DNA of 14,166 nt. Source: Bacteroides sp. CAG:770. Lineage in GTDB: Bacteria; Bacteroidota; Bacteroidia; Bacteroidales; UBA932. Below, in pieces: positions 1 through 7,376 of this stretch (the first letter of the stretch is position 1; each line of letters opens with the position of its first letter). The stretch lies in contig FR890622.1 in the NCBI GenBank assembly GCA_000435075.1, positions 1,650-15,815 on the forward strand, written 5' to 3'. A program made the translations under genes and the position numbers. The notes beneath the pieces are model-generated. The model saw only the letters and a list, made by a program, of their open reading frames with translations, was not told the origin of the DNA and ran no database searches.

Positions 1-421
1 CATTCCTGAGGTCTTCCATCAGCAGCTCGAACTTGCGGTGGCCTGACGTGATGATTTCCAGACCGTTACCATCAGTCACACAGGTAGAGCCATCCGATGC
101 GAGAAGTCTTGTCAACGGCCTGTATTCCTTACGGACCTGACTGTCCTTTTCATGACCGAAGAGAAGTCTGAATACACGTTTGTCAGCACGTTCACCGAAA
201 ACTTCTATGAACTTCTTGTGCTTGTACTTGAAATACCAGGACTGGCGGAAATTGATGCCGACCATGAAATACAGCAGCAGGCCGACGACAGGGAGCAGGG
301 CAATGATAAGAAGCCACGCTATTTTTTTGGAAGAATCACCATCATCGAAAATGATAACCACTACGGTACCGATTATCAGCAATACCAGAAAAACTGAAAA
401 AATAAGCCCAAGCACTGTCAT
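1..421 (-). CDS. cls: Cardiolipin synthase, N-terminal part (gene runs off the left edge)
   Basis: Reading the minus strand from the ATG at 421 gives 140 codons with no stop before the window edge. The product starts MTVLGLIFSVFLVLLIIGTV, a first membrane segment. A short charged stretch (DDGDSSKK) follows, then a second membrane segment with WLLIIALLPVVGLLLYFMVG and the sequence GINFRQSW. Two N-terminal helices of this kind, ending in a G-(I/R)-N-(F/Y)-R-like junction, match the PLDc_N region of bacterial cardiolipin synthases, which join two phosphatidylglycerol molecules to make cardiolipin in the inner membrane. The later part (LLASDGSTCVTDGNGLEIIT) fits the start of the first phospholipase D domain. 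The catalytic HKD motifs lie beyond the window, so activity cannot be judged. An upstream in-frame stop (TAA, 436-434) leaves only this ATG or a TTG two codons earlier. It is probably a housekeeping gene unrelated to the glycan locus. Confidence 0.82.
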   Translation of the reverse strand, partial: MTVLGLIFSVFLVLLIIGTVVVIIFDDGDSSKKIAWLLIIALLPVVGLLLYFMVGINFRQSWYFKYKHKKFIEVFGERADKRVFRLLFGHEKDSQVRKEYRPLTRLLASDGSTCVTDGNGLEIITSGHRKFELLMEDLRN

Positions 422-496
422 TGTCAAAGTGTATTAGAAACAATCCGAAATGTAACGAATTTTCGGAAAGTTTCCAACAGCGCGACAACAGCCGGA

Positions 497-514
497 CCGA
501 CAAAGAGACGTCGG
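497..514. repeat. Small hairpin between the sigma factor gene and cls
   Basis: CCGAC (497-501) and GTCGG (510-514) form a perfect 5-bp stem with an 8-nt loop. There is no T-run on either side, so it is not a convincing terminator. It lies in the 162-bp gap between the sigma factor stop and the cls start, which otherwise shows nothing clear; no exact TAnnTTTG promoter for cls was seen. Confidence 0.25.
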
Positions 515-583
515 GAACATAAGTCGGCCCCTAAGGAATATCGCGTTCCGAAAGTGAAACTCCCAAATGGATGAAGGTCAATG

Positions 584-1150
584 CTACCCTTTGCAGAAAA
601 CCACGAGGAAAAGGAACCAATAATCCTTGAAGACGCGCCTGAAGACAACAAGGGCACGCTGCATCTCCGTCGCAACGCGGCGCTGTGTAACATTATGAGC
701 CTCAGCAATATCCTTATATGACAGGCCCTTGATTTTCGCGTCAATGAAAATATTGTATGCCAGAGTAGGCAGTTCCCTGCGGCACTGCTCCAGGCAACCG
801 GAAAGATCGGCATTGAAAGCAGCCATATCAGACGCCGTATCGGACAGTATGCTGATGTTTTCAGCCATAATGGCGGAATCGCGGATGTTGTCCCTGATGC
901 GTGCGCGGTTGCTCGACTGGCGGAGATAATAAAGGCACTTGTTCAGGATGACCCTGGAAAAATACCATCTGGCATTGGCAACCGTAATCGTGTCCCTGTT
1001 TTCCAGAATGTAAAGAACGCTCTCCTGAAAAATGTCCTCGGCCACATCCCGGTCGTGCAGGTAAGAAAACGCAAGAAGGACAAAACTGGACTTGTCGGAG
1101 TACAGTTTCATCAGTTCCTCGGGTGTTATCTTATGCAGTTCTTCTGCCAT
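584..1150 (-). CDS. ECF-type RNA polymerase sigma factor (sigma-70 family, Bacteroidota SusC/FecR-linked type)
   Basis: This 188-residue protein has the size and layout of an ECF sigma factor. Region 2 spans about residues 21-79: the DVAEDIFQESVLYILENR stretch is the core-binding helix, and ANARWYFSRVILNKCLYYLR corresponds to the -10 recognition part. A variable linker follows. Region 4 spans about 120-175, where LSYKDIAEAHNVTQRRVATE is the helix-turn-helix that reads the -35 element. In Bacteroidota such factors are held by FecR-type anti-sigma proteins and drive susCD-like operons when the outer-membrane transporter binds its glycan. The matching FecR gene lies next door but on the opposite strand, with 205 bp between the two starts; sigma and anti-sigma genes more often run in the same direction. 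The C-terminus (WFLFLVVFCKG) is unusually hydrophobic. Start chosen at the ATG at 1150, which gives a standard N-terminus ahead of region 2. The glycan-locus role is inferred from position. Confidence 0.9.
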   Translation of the reverse strand: MAEELHKITPEELMKLYSDKSSFVLLAFSYLHDRDVAEDIFQESVLYILENRDTITVANARWYFSRVILNKCLYYLRQSSNRARIRDNIRDSAIMAENISILSDTASDMAAFNADLSGCLEQCRRELPTLAYNIFIDAKIKGLSYKDIAEAHNVTQRRVATEMQRALVVFRRVFKDYWFLFLVVFCKG

Positions 1151-1166
1151 TACTATCGGTTTCCCA

Positions 1167-1174
1167 CAAAGTTA
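1167..1174 (-). promoter_or_regulatory. Possible -7 promoter element for the sigma factor gene
   Basis: On the minus strand the sequence reads TAACTTTG, an exact match to the Bacteroidota -7 consensus TAnnTTTG. It ends 17 bases before the sigma factor ATG, so the leader would be only about 10 nt. No good TTTG -33 partner is seen about 20 bases further upstream, so this is tentative. Confidence 0.4.
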
Positions 1175-1220
1175 GATGTTTTTTTAGAATTAAGCACCAG
1201 AAACGCTTAAACCTGCAAAA

Positions 1221-1253
1221 GTGGAAATTTTTCAAAAAAAAAGTGAAATTTCC
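1221..1253. promoter_or_regulatory. Inverted repeat in the divergent sigma/anti-sigma intergenic region
   Basis: The arms GGAAATTT (1223-1230) and AAATTTCC (1246-1253) are perfect reverse complements, separated by 15 bases that are mostly A. Extending to 13-nt arms (1221-1233 and 1241-1253) keeps 10 matches. It lies about 70 bp upstream of the sigma factor start and about 100 bp upstream of fecR. It could be an operator acting on both divergent genes or a leader hairpin. No exact TAnnTTTG element for fecR was found in this region. A small second hairpin (TCCGG 1295-1299, CCGGA 1309-1313) lies nearer fecR. Confidence 0.45.
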
Positions 1254-1355
1254 GCGTAAGGATTGTTTTCAGAAGCAACATATATATGTGCGCATCCGGA
1301 AAAGCACACCGGAAACAGCAAGGCAGGCACAGAACAGAATAACACGATTAATGAC

Positions 1356-2318
1356 ATGAAGCAGTTCAAGCAAGACGATATTTTCAGATTTTTCATAGGC
1401 GAATTCACTGACAATGAAGTGAATGAGCTGAATTCCTGGCTCGAAGCATCAGAACAGAACAAGGCCTTGTACCGCAAAGCCCATGAAATGTTCGACGCCG
1501 TGCTGATATGCAGCATGGAAGACGCAGAGAAAGCAGCCGAGACGAAAAAGAAGAGAAGCAGAGTCTTCAGAATCGCAGCCGCCGTCATTGCCAATGCTGC
1601 AGCCATTGCCTGCATTTTCTTCCTCGCCCACAATATCGAAGTCAACAAGATAGACAGCAAGCTCGCAAATTCATTGACAACTATCGAAGTTCCTGCAGGA
1701 CAGCGCATTGACCTGACACTGGAGGACGGAACGAAGGTCAAGATGAACTCCGGTGCGGTCCTCAGTTACCCTGCGATGTTCAGAAAGGACTCGCGCGAGG
1801 TCAATCTCAGAGGAGAGGCGTTCTTCGAAGTGAGCCACAACAGCGCACGCCCGTTCACCGTCCACACCTTCGCGTCCGACATCAGAGTGCTCGGAACGAA
1901 GTTCAATGTCAATGCCGATGAGGAGATGAACCAGTTCACCACGATTCTTCTGGATGGTTCAGTAAAAGTCACAAGCGCTGCCGACAACAACGAATATATC
2001 ATAATGCGCCCATCCGACGTGGTTTCCATGGTGGACGGACACCTTATATATAAAGGACGTTATTCACATTCCGATGTAAGCTGGACAGAAGGCATCGTCG
2101 TACTGGACGGACTGAGCTTCGACAAGCTCATCCGCAAACTGGAGAACGCATACGGAGTCGATATTGTCATTGACAGGGAAAACATTCCTGCGATGGACGG
2201 CATCACAGGCGAAATCCGAATTTCGGACGGCATTGACCACGCCATGAAAGTGCTCCAGCATATCGCTCCATTCAACTACTCCCGGGACCCTCTCACAGGA
2301 AAAATCCACATCCGCTAA
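1356..2318 (+). CDS. FecR-family anti-sigma factor with DUF4974 C-terminal domain
   Basis: This 320-residue protein has the standard build of Bacteroidota FecR-like anti-sigma factors. The cytoplasmic N-terminus (about 1-68), rich in charged residues, would bind the sigma factor. One membrane helix follows at about 71-92 (FRIAAAVIANAAAIACIFFL), placing the rest in the periplasm. The FecR domain is at about 108-205, with IEVPAGQRIDLTLEDGTKV, NSGAVLSYPAMF, VNLRGEAFFEVS and IRVLGTKFNV as hallmark blocks. DUF4974 is at about 247-317 (LDGLSFDKLIRKLENAYGVD). It should pass the occupancy signal from the STN domain of the SusC encoded next to the divergent sigma factor. A start at 1263 in the same frame would add 31 residues that do not look like the family; the ATG at 1356 gives the usual short cytoplasmic start. 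It precedes susC by 98 bp in the same direction. Confidence 0.92.
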   Translation: MKQFKQDDIFRFFIGEFTDNEVNELNSWLEASEQNKALYRKAHEMFDAVLICSMEDAEKAAETKKKRSRVFRIAAAVIANAAAIACIFFLAHNIEVNKIDSKLANSLTTIEVPAGQRIDLTLEDGTKVKMNSGAVLSYPAMFRKDSREVNLRGEAFFEVSHNSARPFTVHTFASDIRVLGTKFNVNADEEMNQFTTILLDGSVKVTSAADNNEYIIMRPSDVVSMVDGHLIYKGRYSHSDVSWTEGIVVLDGLSFDKLIRKLENAYGVDIVIDRENIPAMDGITGEIRISDGIDHAMKVLQHIAPFNYSRDPLTGKIHIR

Positions 2319-2364
2319 AGTTCCCTCGCGACAACCAAGCGGAATGGCACGTTAATAACTGAAT

Positions 2365-2380
2365 ATTAAAACATTTTAAT
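2365..2380. promoter_or_regulatory. Perfect 16-bp palindrome upstream of susC
   Basis: ATTAAAA (2365-2371) and TTTTAAT (2374-2380) are exact reverse complements around a central CA. The sequence TAATAA also occurs three times around it, starting at 2353, 2377 and 2389. The 98-bp gap between fecR and susC is AT-rich and would be expected to carry the start signals for the susC operon if the ECF factor acts there. No exact TAnnTTTG element was found. A regulator site is plausible, but AT-rich palindromes also arise by chance. Confidence 0.4.
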
Positions 2381-2416
2381 AAGGGACTAATAATTTCAAA
2401 CCAAATTTCACAAAAC

Positions 2417-5400
2417 ATGAAAAAAAGACAAAGTATTCTGCAAAAGATGCGCGGTCTGCTCTGTTTTCTTCTGCTTTTCGCATTGACGGTCAATATGAAC
2501 GCCCGTCCGCAGGCAGACACAAGAATAACATTGAAGCTCGACAATGTCACATTGACAAAGGCGATGAATGAGATCAAGCAGCAGTCAAGATTCCTTTTCA
2601 TCAACAAAGGCGTTGACGCCAGCAAAATCGTCAGCATCAATGTTGAGAGCGAAACCATCAACAACGTCTGCAAAGCCCTCTTCACTCCTGTCAATGTCGC
2701 TTTCACCATCGAAGGTAACAACATTATCATTACCAATGCCAATGTCAATGACAAGAAAGGCGGCCCTGTAACCATCACAGGAACAATCCGCGACGCATCC
2801 GGCGGACCTGTACCGGGAGCCGGTGTCGTAGAAAGCGGCACAACTAACGGAACCGTCACCGACCTTGACGGAAAATACTCTCTCCGGGTTTCAGACAAAG
2901 GCGTGACCATCGAAGTCAACTGCCTCGGCTACGAGCCTGCAAAATTCGAAGTCGGCAACGCAACTGTTTATAACACAGTACTTCACGAGGAGTCCCTTTC
3001 ACTCGAAGGAACAGTCGTTACCGCCCTCGGTATCAGAAAAGAGGAAAAATCCCTTTCATACAACGTCCAGAAGGTCGGCGGCGACATTATCAATGCCGTA
3101 AAAGAGGCCAACTTCGTGAACTCTCTCCAGGGTAAGGTAGCAGGTCTCCAGATCAACCAGAGCGCTTCAGGTGCCGGCGGTTCTACCAGAGTCGTGATGC
3201 GTGGTCTGAAGTCCATCACCAGAAGCAACAACGCACTTTACGTGATCGACGGTATCCCTATGCCAGACCTCAGATCTTCACAGTCAGCAGGTATCTATGA
3301 GACTCCGGACGGAGGTGACTTCGAGGGTATTTCCAACCTCAACCCTGAGGATATCGAGTCGATGTCAGTCCTCTCAGGTGCTTCTGCTGCAGCACTTTAC
3401 GGTGCACAGGGAGCAAACGGTGTAATTCTCATCACTACCAAGAAAGGTCAGGAAGGAAAAATCCGTGTAAATTACTCGAACAACACGACTTTCTCCGCTC
3501 CGTTCGTTACTCCTGAATTCCAGAACATCTACGGAACAGCTGCCACGGAGCCTTCCATGAGCTGGGGCAACAAACTTGAGACACCTTCCACATACAACCC
3601 TCTCGATTTCTTCCAGACAGGTTTCAATACCACCAACTCGATTGCACTGTCTGCCGGAAACGAGCGTTCTCAGACCTATGTATCTGCTGCAACATTGAAC
3701 TCACGCGGTATCATCCCGAACAATACCTACAACAGATACAACTTCACGGTGCGCAACACCACTGAACTCGTGAAGGACAAGCTTACTCTCGACGTGAGCG
3801 CAAGCTACATGCGTCAGTACAAGCGCAACCCTACAGTCCAGGGTCTGTATCACAACCCTCTTGTAGCGACATGGCTTTTCCCACGTGGAGACGATATAAC
3901 CAAGTACCAGATTTATGAGAGATACGATGCCAATGCCGGCTATATGAAGCAGTTCTGGCCGTTGGAGTTCGTCGATGGTGTCGAGAACCCTTACTGGGAG
4001 ACCAACAGGGAGCTGTTCGAGAACACCGCCCACAGATACACCCTCTCAGGAACATTGAAATGGAACATCACCAAATGGATGTCCGTTACTGGCCGTGCCC
4101 GTCTGGACAACACCGTAATGAACTATACCAGAAAGATTTACGCTTCTTCCAACAAACTCTATGCTTCCGAGTTCGGTAACTATCAGGACAACACCATCAT
4201 GCACAACAACTTCTATGGTGACATCCTCCTTACCATTGACAAGAAATTCGTTGACGACAAACTTTCATTGACAGCGAACCTCGGTGCCAGCCTCGTGGAC
4301 GACAAGAACAAGGCTTCCGGATTCGAGGGCCATCTCGCAACCGTAGCCAACAAGTTCTCTGTCTATAACATCAGCATGACCCACTCACAGACAAAGCCTT
4401 ACGCAGACCGTTGGCACGATCAGAACCAGGCTGTCTATGGAACACTCCAACTCGGATGGAACGGAATGGTCTATGTAGATGGAACTGTTCGTAACGACTG
4501 GTCATCACAGCTCGCGTTCACTCCTAACCAGAGCGTATGCTACTACTCAGCAGGTCTTTCAGGCGTCATCTCTTCCATGGCTGACCTCTCAGGTGCAGGA
4601 ATTTCATTCCTCAAGGTACGCGGTTCATACTCTACCGCAGGTAACCCTCCTCAGAGATTCATCACCGGAGTCAACACTCCTCTCACCGTCGGCGGAAACA
4701 TTTCCTCTGACACATACGCACCGGCAAAGAACCTCAAGCCAGAGCTCACAAAATCTTACGAGGCCGGTCTCAATGTCAAGTTCCTCGAAGATATGTTCGA
4801 CCTCGACGTGACTTACTACAACGCGACAACCTACAACCAGCTCTTCCAGTATGACGCAGCACCATCGACCGGCTACAAGCAGGCTTACATCAACGCAGGT
4901 AAGGTCAACAACTATGGTGTCGAGCTTTCATTCGGCTTCAAGCACACATGGAGAAACTTCTTCTGGGGTTCTACCGTCACATGGTCAATGAACCGCAACA
5001 AGATCAAGGAGCTCGTTCCAGAAGGAACTCTCGACGTCACGGGAAAACCTGTCAATGTAGATGAGGTCAATATGGACTACGGCGGATACCGCATGAAAAT
5101 CAGAAAGGGCGGTTCTATCGGCGACTTCTATGTAACAGGTCTCAAGACTGACGACTACGGAAGAATCTATGTTGACCCTAACACCAACACCATCACTCTC
5201 GACCCTGACACATGGATCTACGGTGGAAACACTGAGGCCAAGTCAAGACTCGGATGGAGCAACAACTTCTCATTCAAGGGAGTCAACCTGTCAGTTCTCA
5301 TCGACGCAAGAATCGGCGGCCGCGGAGTTTCTGCAACACAGGCTATGCTCGACAGATTCGGAGTTTCAAAGAATTCCGCTGATGCCCGCGCCGACGGCGG

Positions 5401-5734
5401 CGTATGGATTTCCGCTGACCAGAAACTTCCGGACGTGAAGACATTCTACGCAAACAATGGTAACGGTATGTCAATGCTTGCAAACTATGTATATGACATG
5501 ACCAATATCCGACTCAGAGAGGTGTCTCTCGGATACGACCTTCCTACCTCATGGTTCAAGGACAAAGTCGGAATGTCAGTATCAGTAGTAGGACGCAACC
5601 TTTGGATGATTTACAACAAGGCTCCTTTCGATCCTGAGCTCACGGCATCTACAGGAACATACTACCAGGGAATCGACTACTTCATGCAGCCAAGCACAAG
5701 AAACATCGGTTTCAGCGTTAAACTTCAATTCTAA
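2417..5734 (+). CDS. SusC-like TonB-dependent outer-membrane glycan transporter with STN signalling domain
   Basis: At 1105 residues this is a full-length SusC/RagA family protein, the outer-membrane barrel that imports oligosaccharides with energy from TonB. The signal peptide is residues 1 to about 29 (hydrophobic LLCFLLLFALTV, likely cut after NMNA). The STN (secretin/TonB N-terminal) domain follows at about 36-107 (ITLKLDNVTLTKAMNEIKQQ), then a carboxypeptidase-regulatory-like beta domain at about 117-190 (ITGTIRDASGGPVPGAGV, with GTVTDLDGKYSL). The plug domain is at about 215-341 (NSLQGKVAGLQI, ALYVIDGIP, MSVLSGASAAALYGAQGANG, VILITTKKG). The barrel fills the rest and ends in ISF-type FSVKLQF with terminal Phe. 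The STN domain marks it as a transducer that signals to FecR, which fits its neighbour. SusD begins 11 bp after its stop, so the two are surely co-transcribed and should form the SusCD complex. The substrate is not readable from this protein. Confidence 0.95.
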   Translation: MKKRQSILQKMRGLLCFLLLFALTVNMNARPQADTRITLKLDNVTLTKAMNEIKQQSRFLFINKGVDASKIVSINVESETINNVCKALFTPVNVAFTIEGNNIIITNANVNDKKGGPVTITGTIRDASGGPVPGAGVVESGTTNGTVTDLDGKYSLRVSDKGVTIEVNCLGYEPAKFEVGNATVYNTVLHEESLSLEGTVVTALGIRKEEKSLSYNVQKVGGDIINAVKEANFVNSLQGKVAGLQINQSASGAGGSTRVVMRGLKSITRSNNALYVIDGIPMPDLRSSQSAGIYETPDGGDFEGISNLNPEDIESMSVLSGASAAALYGAQGANGVILITTKKGQEGKIRVNYSNNTTFSAPFVTPEFQNIYGTAATEPSMSWGNKLETPSTYNPLDFFQTGFNTTNSIALSAGNERSQTYVSAATLNSRGIIPNNTYNRYNFTVRNTTELVKDKLTLDVSASYMRQYKRNPTVQGLYHNPLVATWLFPRGDDITKYQIYERYDANAGYMKQFWPLEFVDGVENPYWETNRELFENTAHRYTLSGTLKWNITKWMSVTGRARLDNTVMNYTRKIYASSNKLYASEFGNYQDNTIMHNNFYGDILLTIDKKFVDDKLSLTANLGASLVDDKNKASGFEGHLATVANKFSVYNISMTHSQTKPYADRWHDQNQAVYGTLQLGWNGMVYVDGTVRNDWSSQLAFTPNQSVCYYSAGLSGVISSMADLSGAGISFLKVRGSYSTAGNPPQRFITGVNTPLTVGGNISSDTYAPAKNLKPELTKSYEAGLNVKFLEDMFDLDVTYYNATTYNQLFQYDAAPSTGYKQAYINAGKVNNYGVELSFGFKHTWRNFFWGSTVTWSMNRNKIKELVPEGTLDVTGKPVNVDEVNMDYGGYRMKIRKGGSIGDFYVTGLKTDDYGRIYVDPNTNTITLDPDTWIYGGNTEAKSRLGWSNNFSFKGVNLSVLIDARIGGRGVSATQAMLDRFGVSKNSADARADGGVWISADQKLPDVKTFYANNGNGMSMLANYVYDMTNIRLREVSLGYDLPTSWFKDKVGMSVSVVGRNLWMIYNKAPFDPELTASTGTYYQGIDYFMQPSTRNIGFSVKLQF

Positions 5735-5745
5735 AATTCGGAAAG

Positions 5746-7359
5746 ATGAACAACAATATAATTAAATACGGATTGGCAATCGCGGCTTCTGCTGTAGCTC
5801 TGGCATCCTGCACAAAGGATTTCGAGCGTTTCAACACGAACCCGGACGCAGTTCAGACTGTGGATGTCAAATCTTATATCACCACAATGGAGCTGGATGC
5901 TGTAATCCCTTGCAGCGATGAAGGCGCAAACCAGTTCCAGCGTGCATGCAACCTTATGGGAGATGCCTTCTCCGGCTATCTCTCCCCTACCCAGGCCTTC
6001 AACGGAGGTTCATACACTTGTACTTACGACCTAAACGGTACTGACTACAACAATGTACCTTTCAGCGTAGCTTTCACCAACGTGATGCCAGCATGGCTGA
6101 ACCTCAAGTACGCTTATGAGAACGGCAACCTCGACGAGGGTTCATGGGCTATTGCAGAGGTAATCAAAGTGCTTACAATCCAGCGCGTTACCGATATCTA
6201 TGGTCCGGTTCCGGTATCTCACTTCGGAGAAGACAGCAACCCGTACGAGTCTCAGGAGACCGTTTACAAGAACCTCTTCAATGACATTGACAAGGCTATC
6301 GAAGTTCTCGAGTCCTATGCAGCGGCTTCCGCAGGTTCCAACACGACTCCTCCACTCGGTTCAGCAGATATCGCGTACGCTGGAAACTATGCTTCACGTT
6401 CAGCAGATATCGTTTACGCTGGAAACTATGCTTCATGGCTCAAACTCGCGAACTCCGAGAAACTCCGTATGGCGATGAGAGTACGTTTCGTGGAGCCGGA
6501 ACTCGCAAAGAAGGCAGCTGAAGAGGCTGTAGAAAGCGGTGTCATGTCCGCAGCATCTGACGGGGCAAAGCTTGCTTCCACTCAGACAATCCAGGTATTC
6601 AACCCTCTCGAGGAGGTCTGGAACGCCTATACCGATACCAGAATGGGTGCTACCATTGATGCTTATCTCAATGGTTATGAGGACCCCAGACTTCCGAGAT
6701 ACTTCAAGGAGGCAACCGTTGACGGCGCCGGATACCATGGCGTGAGAAGCGGAGTGAAGGACATGCTTAAAGCCCATTATCTCGGTCTTTCCGTTCCTAA
6801 CGTTGCCAAGAACACTCCGGTCATATGGATGCTCGCTTCCGAGGTTGCATTCCTCCAGGCAGAGGGCGCACTTCTCGGATGGAACATGGGTGACACAGCT
6901 GAGAACTTCTATAAGAAGGGTGTAGAACTTTCATTCCAGGAGAACAACGTAAGCGGTGCAGATGCTTATCTCTCAAGTGACAAGACACCTGCATCATTCG
7001 ATGACAAGAACACCGGTTCCAAGAAGAACAATGCCGACAAGCCTTCTACAGTAACGCCTAAGTGGGACAATGCCGCAAGCGCGGAAGAGAAACTTGAGAA
7101 GATCATCACCCAGAAATGGATTGCAATGTATCCTAACGGACAGGAGGCCTGGTCCGAGTTCCGCCGCACAGGTTATCCTAAGGTTATCCCTGTAGTGAAC
7201 AACCTCAGCAACGGAACCATCGACACCGACATCCAGGTAAGGAGAATGACATTCCCGAGATCCGAGTATGCGAACAACGCTGCGGCTGTCAAAGAAGCCA
7301 CGTCACTCCTCGGCGGTGCCGACAACGGCGGAACAAAACTCTGGTGGGACAAGAAATAA
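5746..7359 (+). CDS. SusD/RagB-family surface glycan-binding lipoprotein
   Basis: This 537-residue protein starts with a lipoprotein signal (AIAASAVALASC, Cys22 lipidated). It continues with DFERFNTNPDAV, a common start of SusD-like proteins of the group matched by SusD-like_2 models. Further family marks are RVTDIYGPVPVSHFG at about 147-161, the YASWLKLANSEKLRMAMRVR helix at about 228-247, and the C-terminal block EKIITQKWIAMYPNGQEAWSEFRRTGYP. SusD proteins form a lid over SusC at the cell surface and bind the glycan before import. It lies 11 bp after susC and 17 bp before the GH18 gene, which indicates one operon. The odd point is an extra 13-residue copy (206-218) directly before the normal ADIVYAGNYASW segment, produced by a tandem DNA duplication that keeps the frame. 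It sits next to a helical (TPR-like) region, so the protein may well stay functional. Confidence 0.94.
   Translation: MNNNIIKYGLAIAASAVALASCTKDFERFNTNPDAVQTVDVKSYITTMELDAVIPCSDEGANQFQRACNLMGDAFSGYLSPTQAFNGGSYTCTYDLNGTDYNNVPFSVAFTNVMPAWLNLKYAYENGNLDEGSWAIAEVIKVLTIQRVTDIYGPVPVSHFGEDSNPYESQETVYKNLFNDIDKAIEVLESYAAASAGSNTTPPLGSADIAYAGNYASRSADIVYAGNYASWLKLANSEKLRMAMRVRFVEPELAKKAAEEAVESGVMSAASDGAKLASTQTIQVFNPLEEVWNAYTDTRMGATIDAYLNGYEDPRLPRYFKEATVDGAGYHGVRSGVKDMLKAHYLGLSVPNVAKNTPVIWMLASEVAFLQAEGALLGWNMGDTAENFYKKGVELSFQENNVSGADAYLSSDKTPASFDDKNTGSKKNNADKPSTVTPKWDNAASAEEKLEKIITQKWIAMYPNGQEAWSEFRRTGYPKVIPVVNNLSNGTIDTDIQVRRMTFPRSEYANNAAAVKEATSLLGGADNGGTKLWWDKK
6359..6436 (+). repeat. In-frame 39-bp tandem duplication inside susD
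   Basis: Two adjacent 39-base units, 6359-6397 and 6398-6436, match at 36 of 39 positions. They encode 13-residue units that differ at only two residues (Ala210 versus Val223, Arg218 versus Trp231). The second copy runs into the conserved SusD segment (YASWLKLAN), so the first is the inserted one. The very high identity suggests a recent event, by slippage or unequal exchange. Confidence 0.93.
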
Positions 7360-7376
7360 TCTAATAATCAAACAAA

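Noticed and set aside
152..437. Two plus-strand open frames with Met starts
   Set aside because: They lie antisense to the cardiolipin synthase gene, whose minus-strand product has clear membrane segments and family sequence; the plus-strand products look random.
424..813. Minus-strand frame of 129 codons
   Set aside because: It overlaps the sigma factor in another frame, and its product has no family features; the sigma factor frame is clearly the coding one.
1263..1355. Upstream ATG giving a FecR with 31 more residues
   Set aside because: The extra residues do not look like the FecR N-terminus, and the region carries intergenic features; the ATG at 1356 fits the family.
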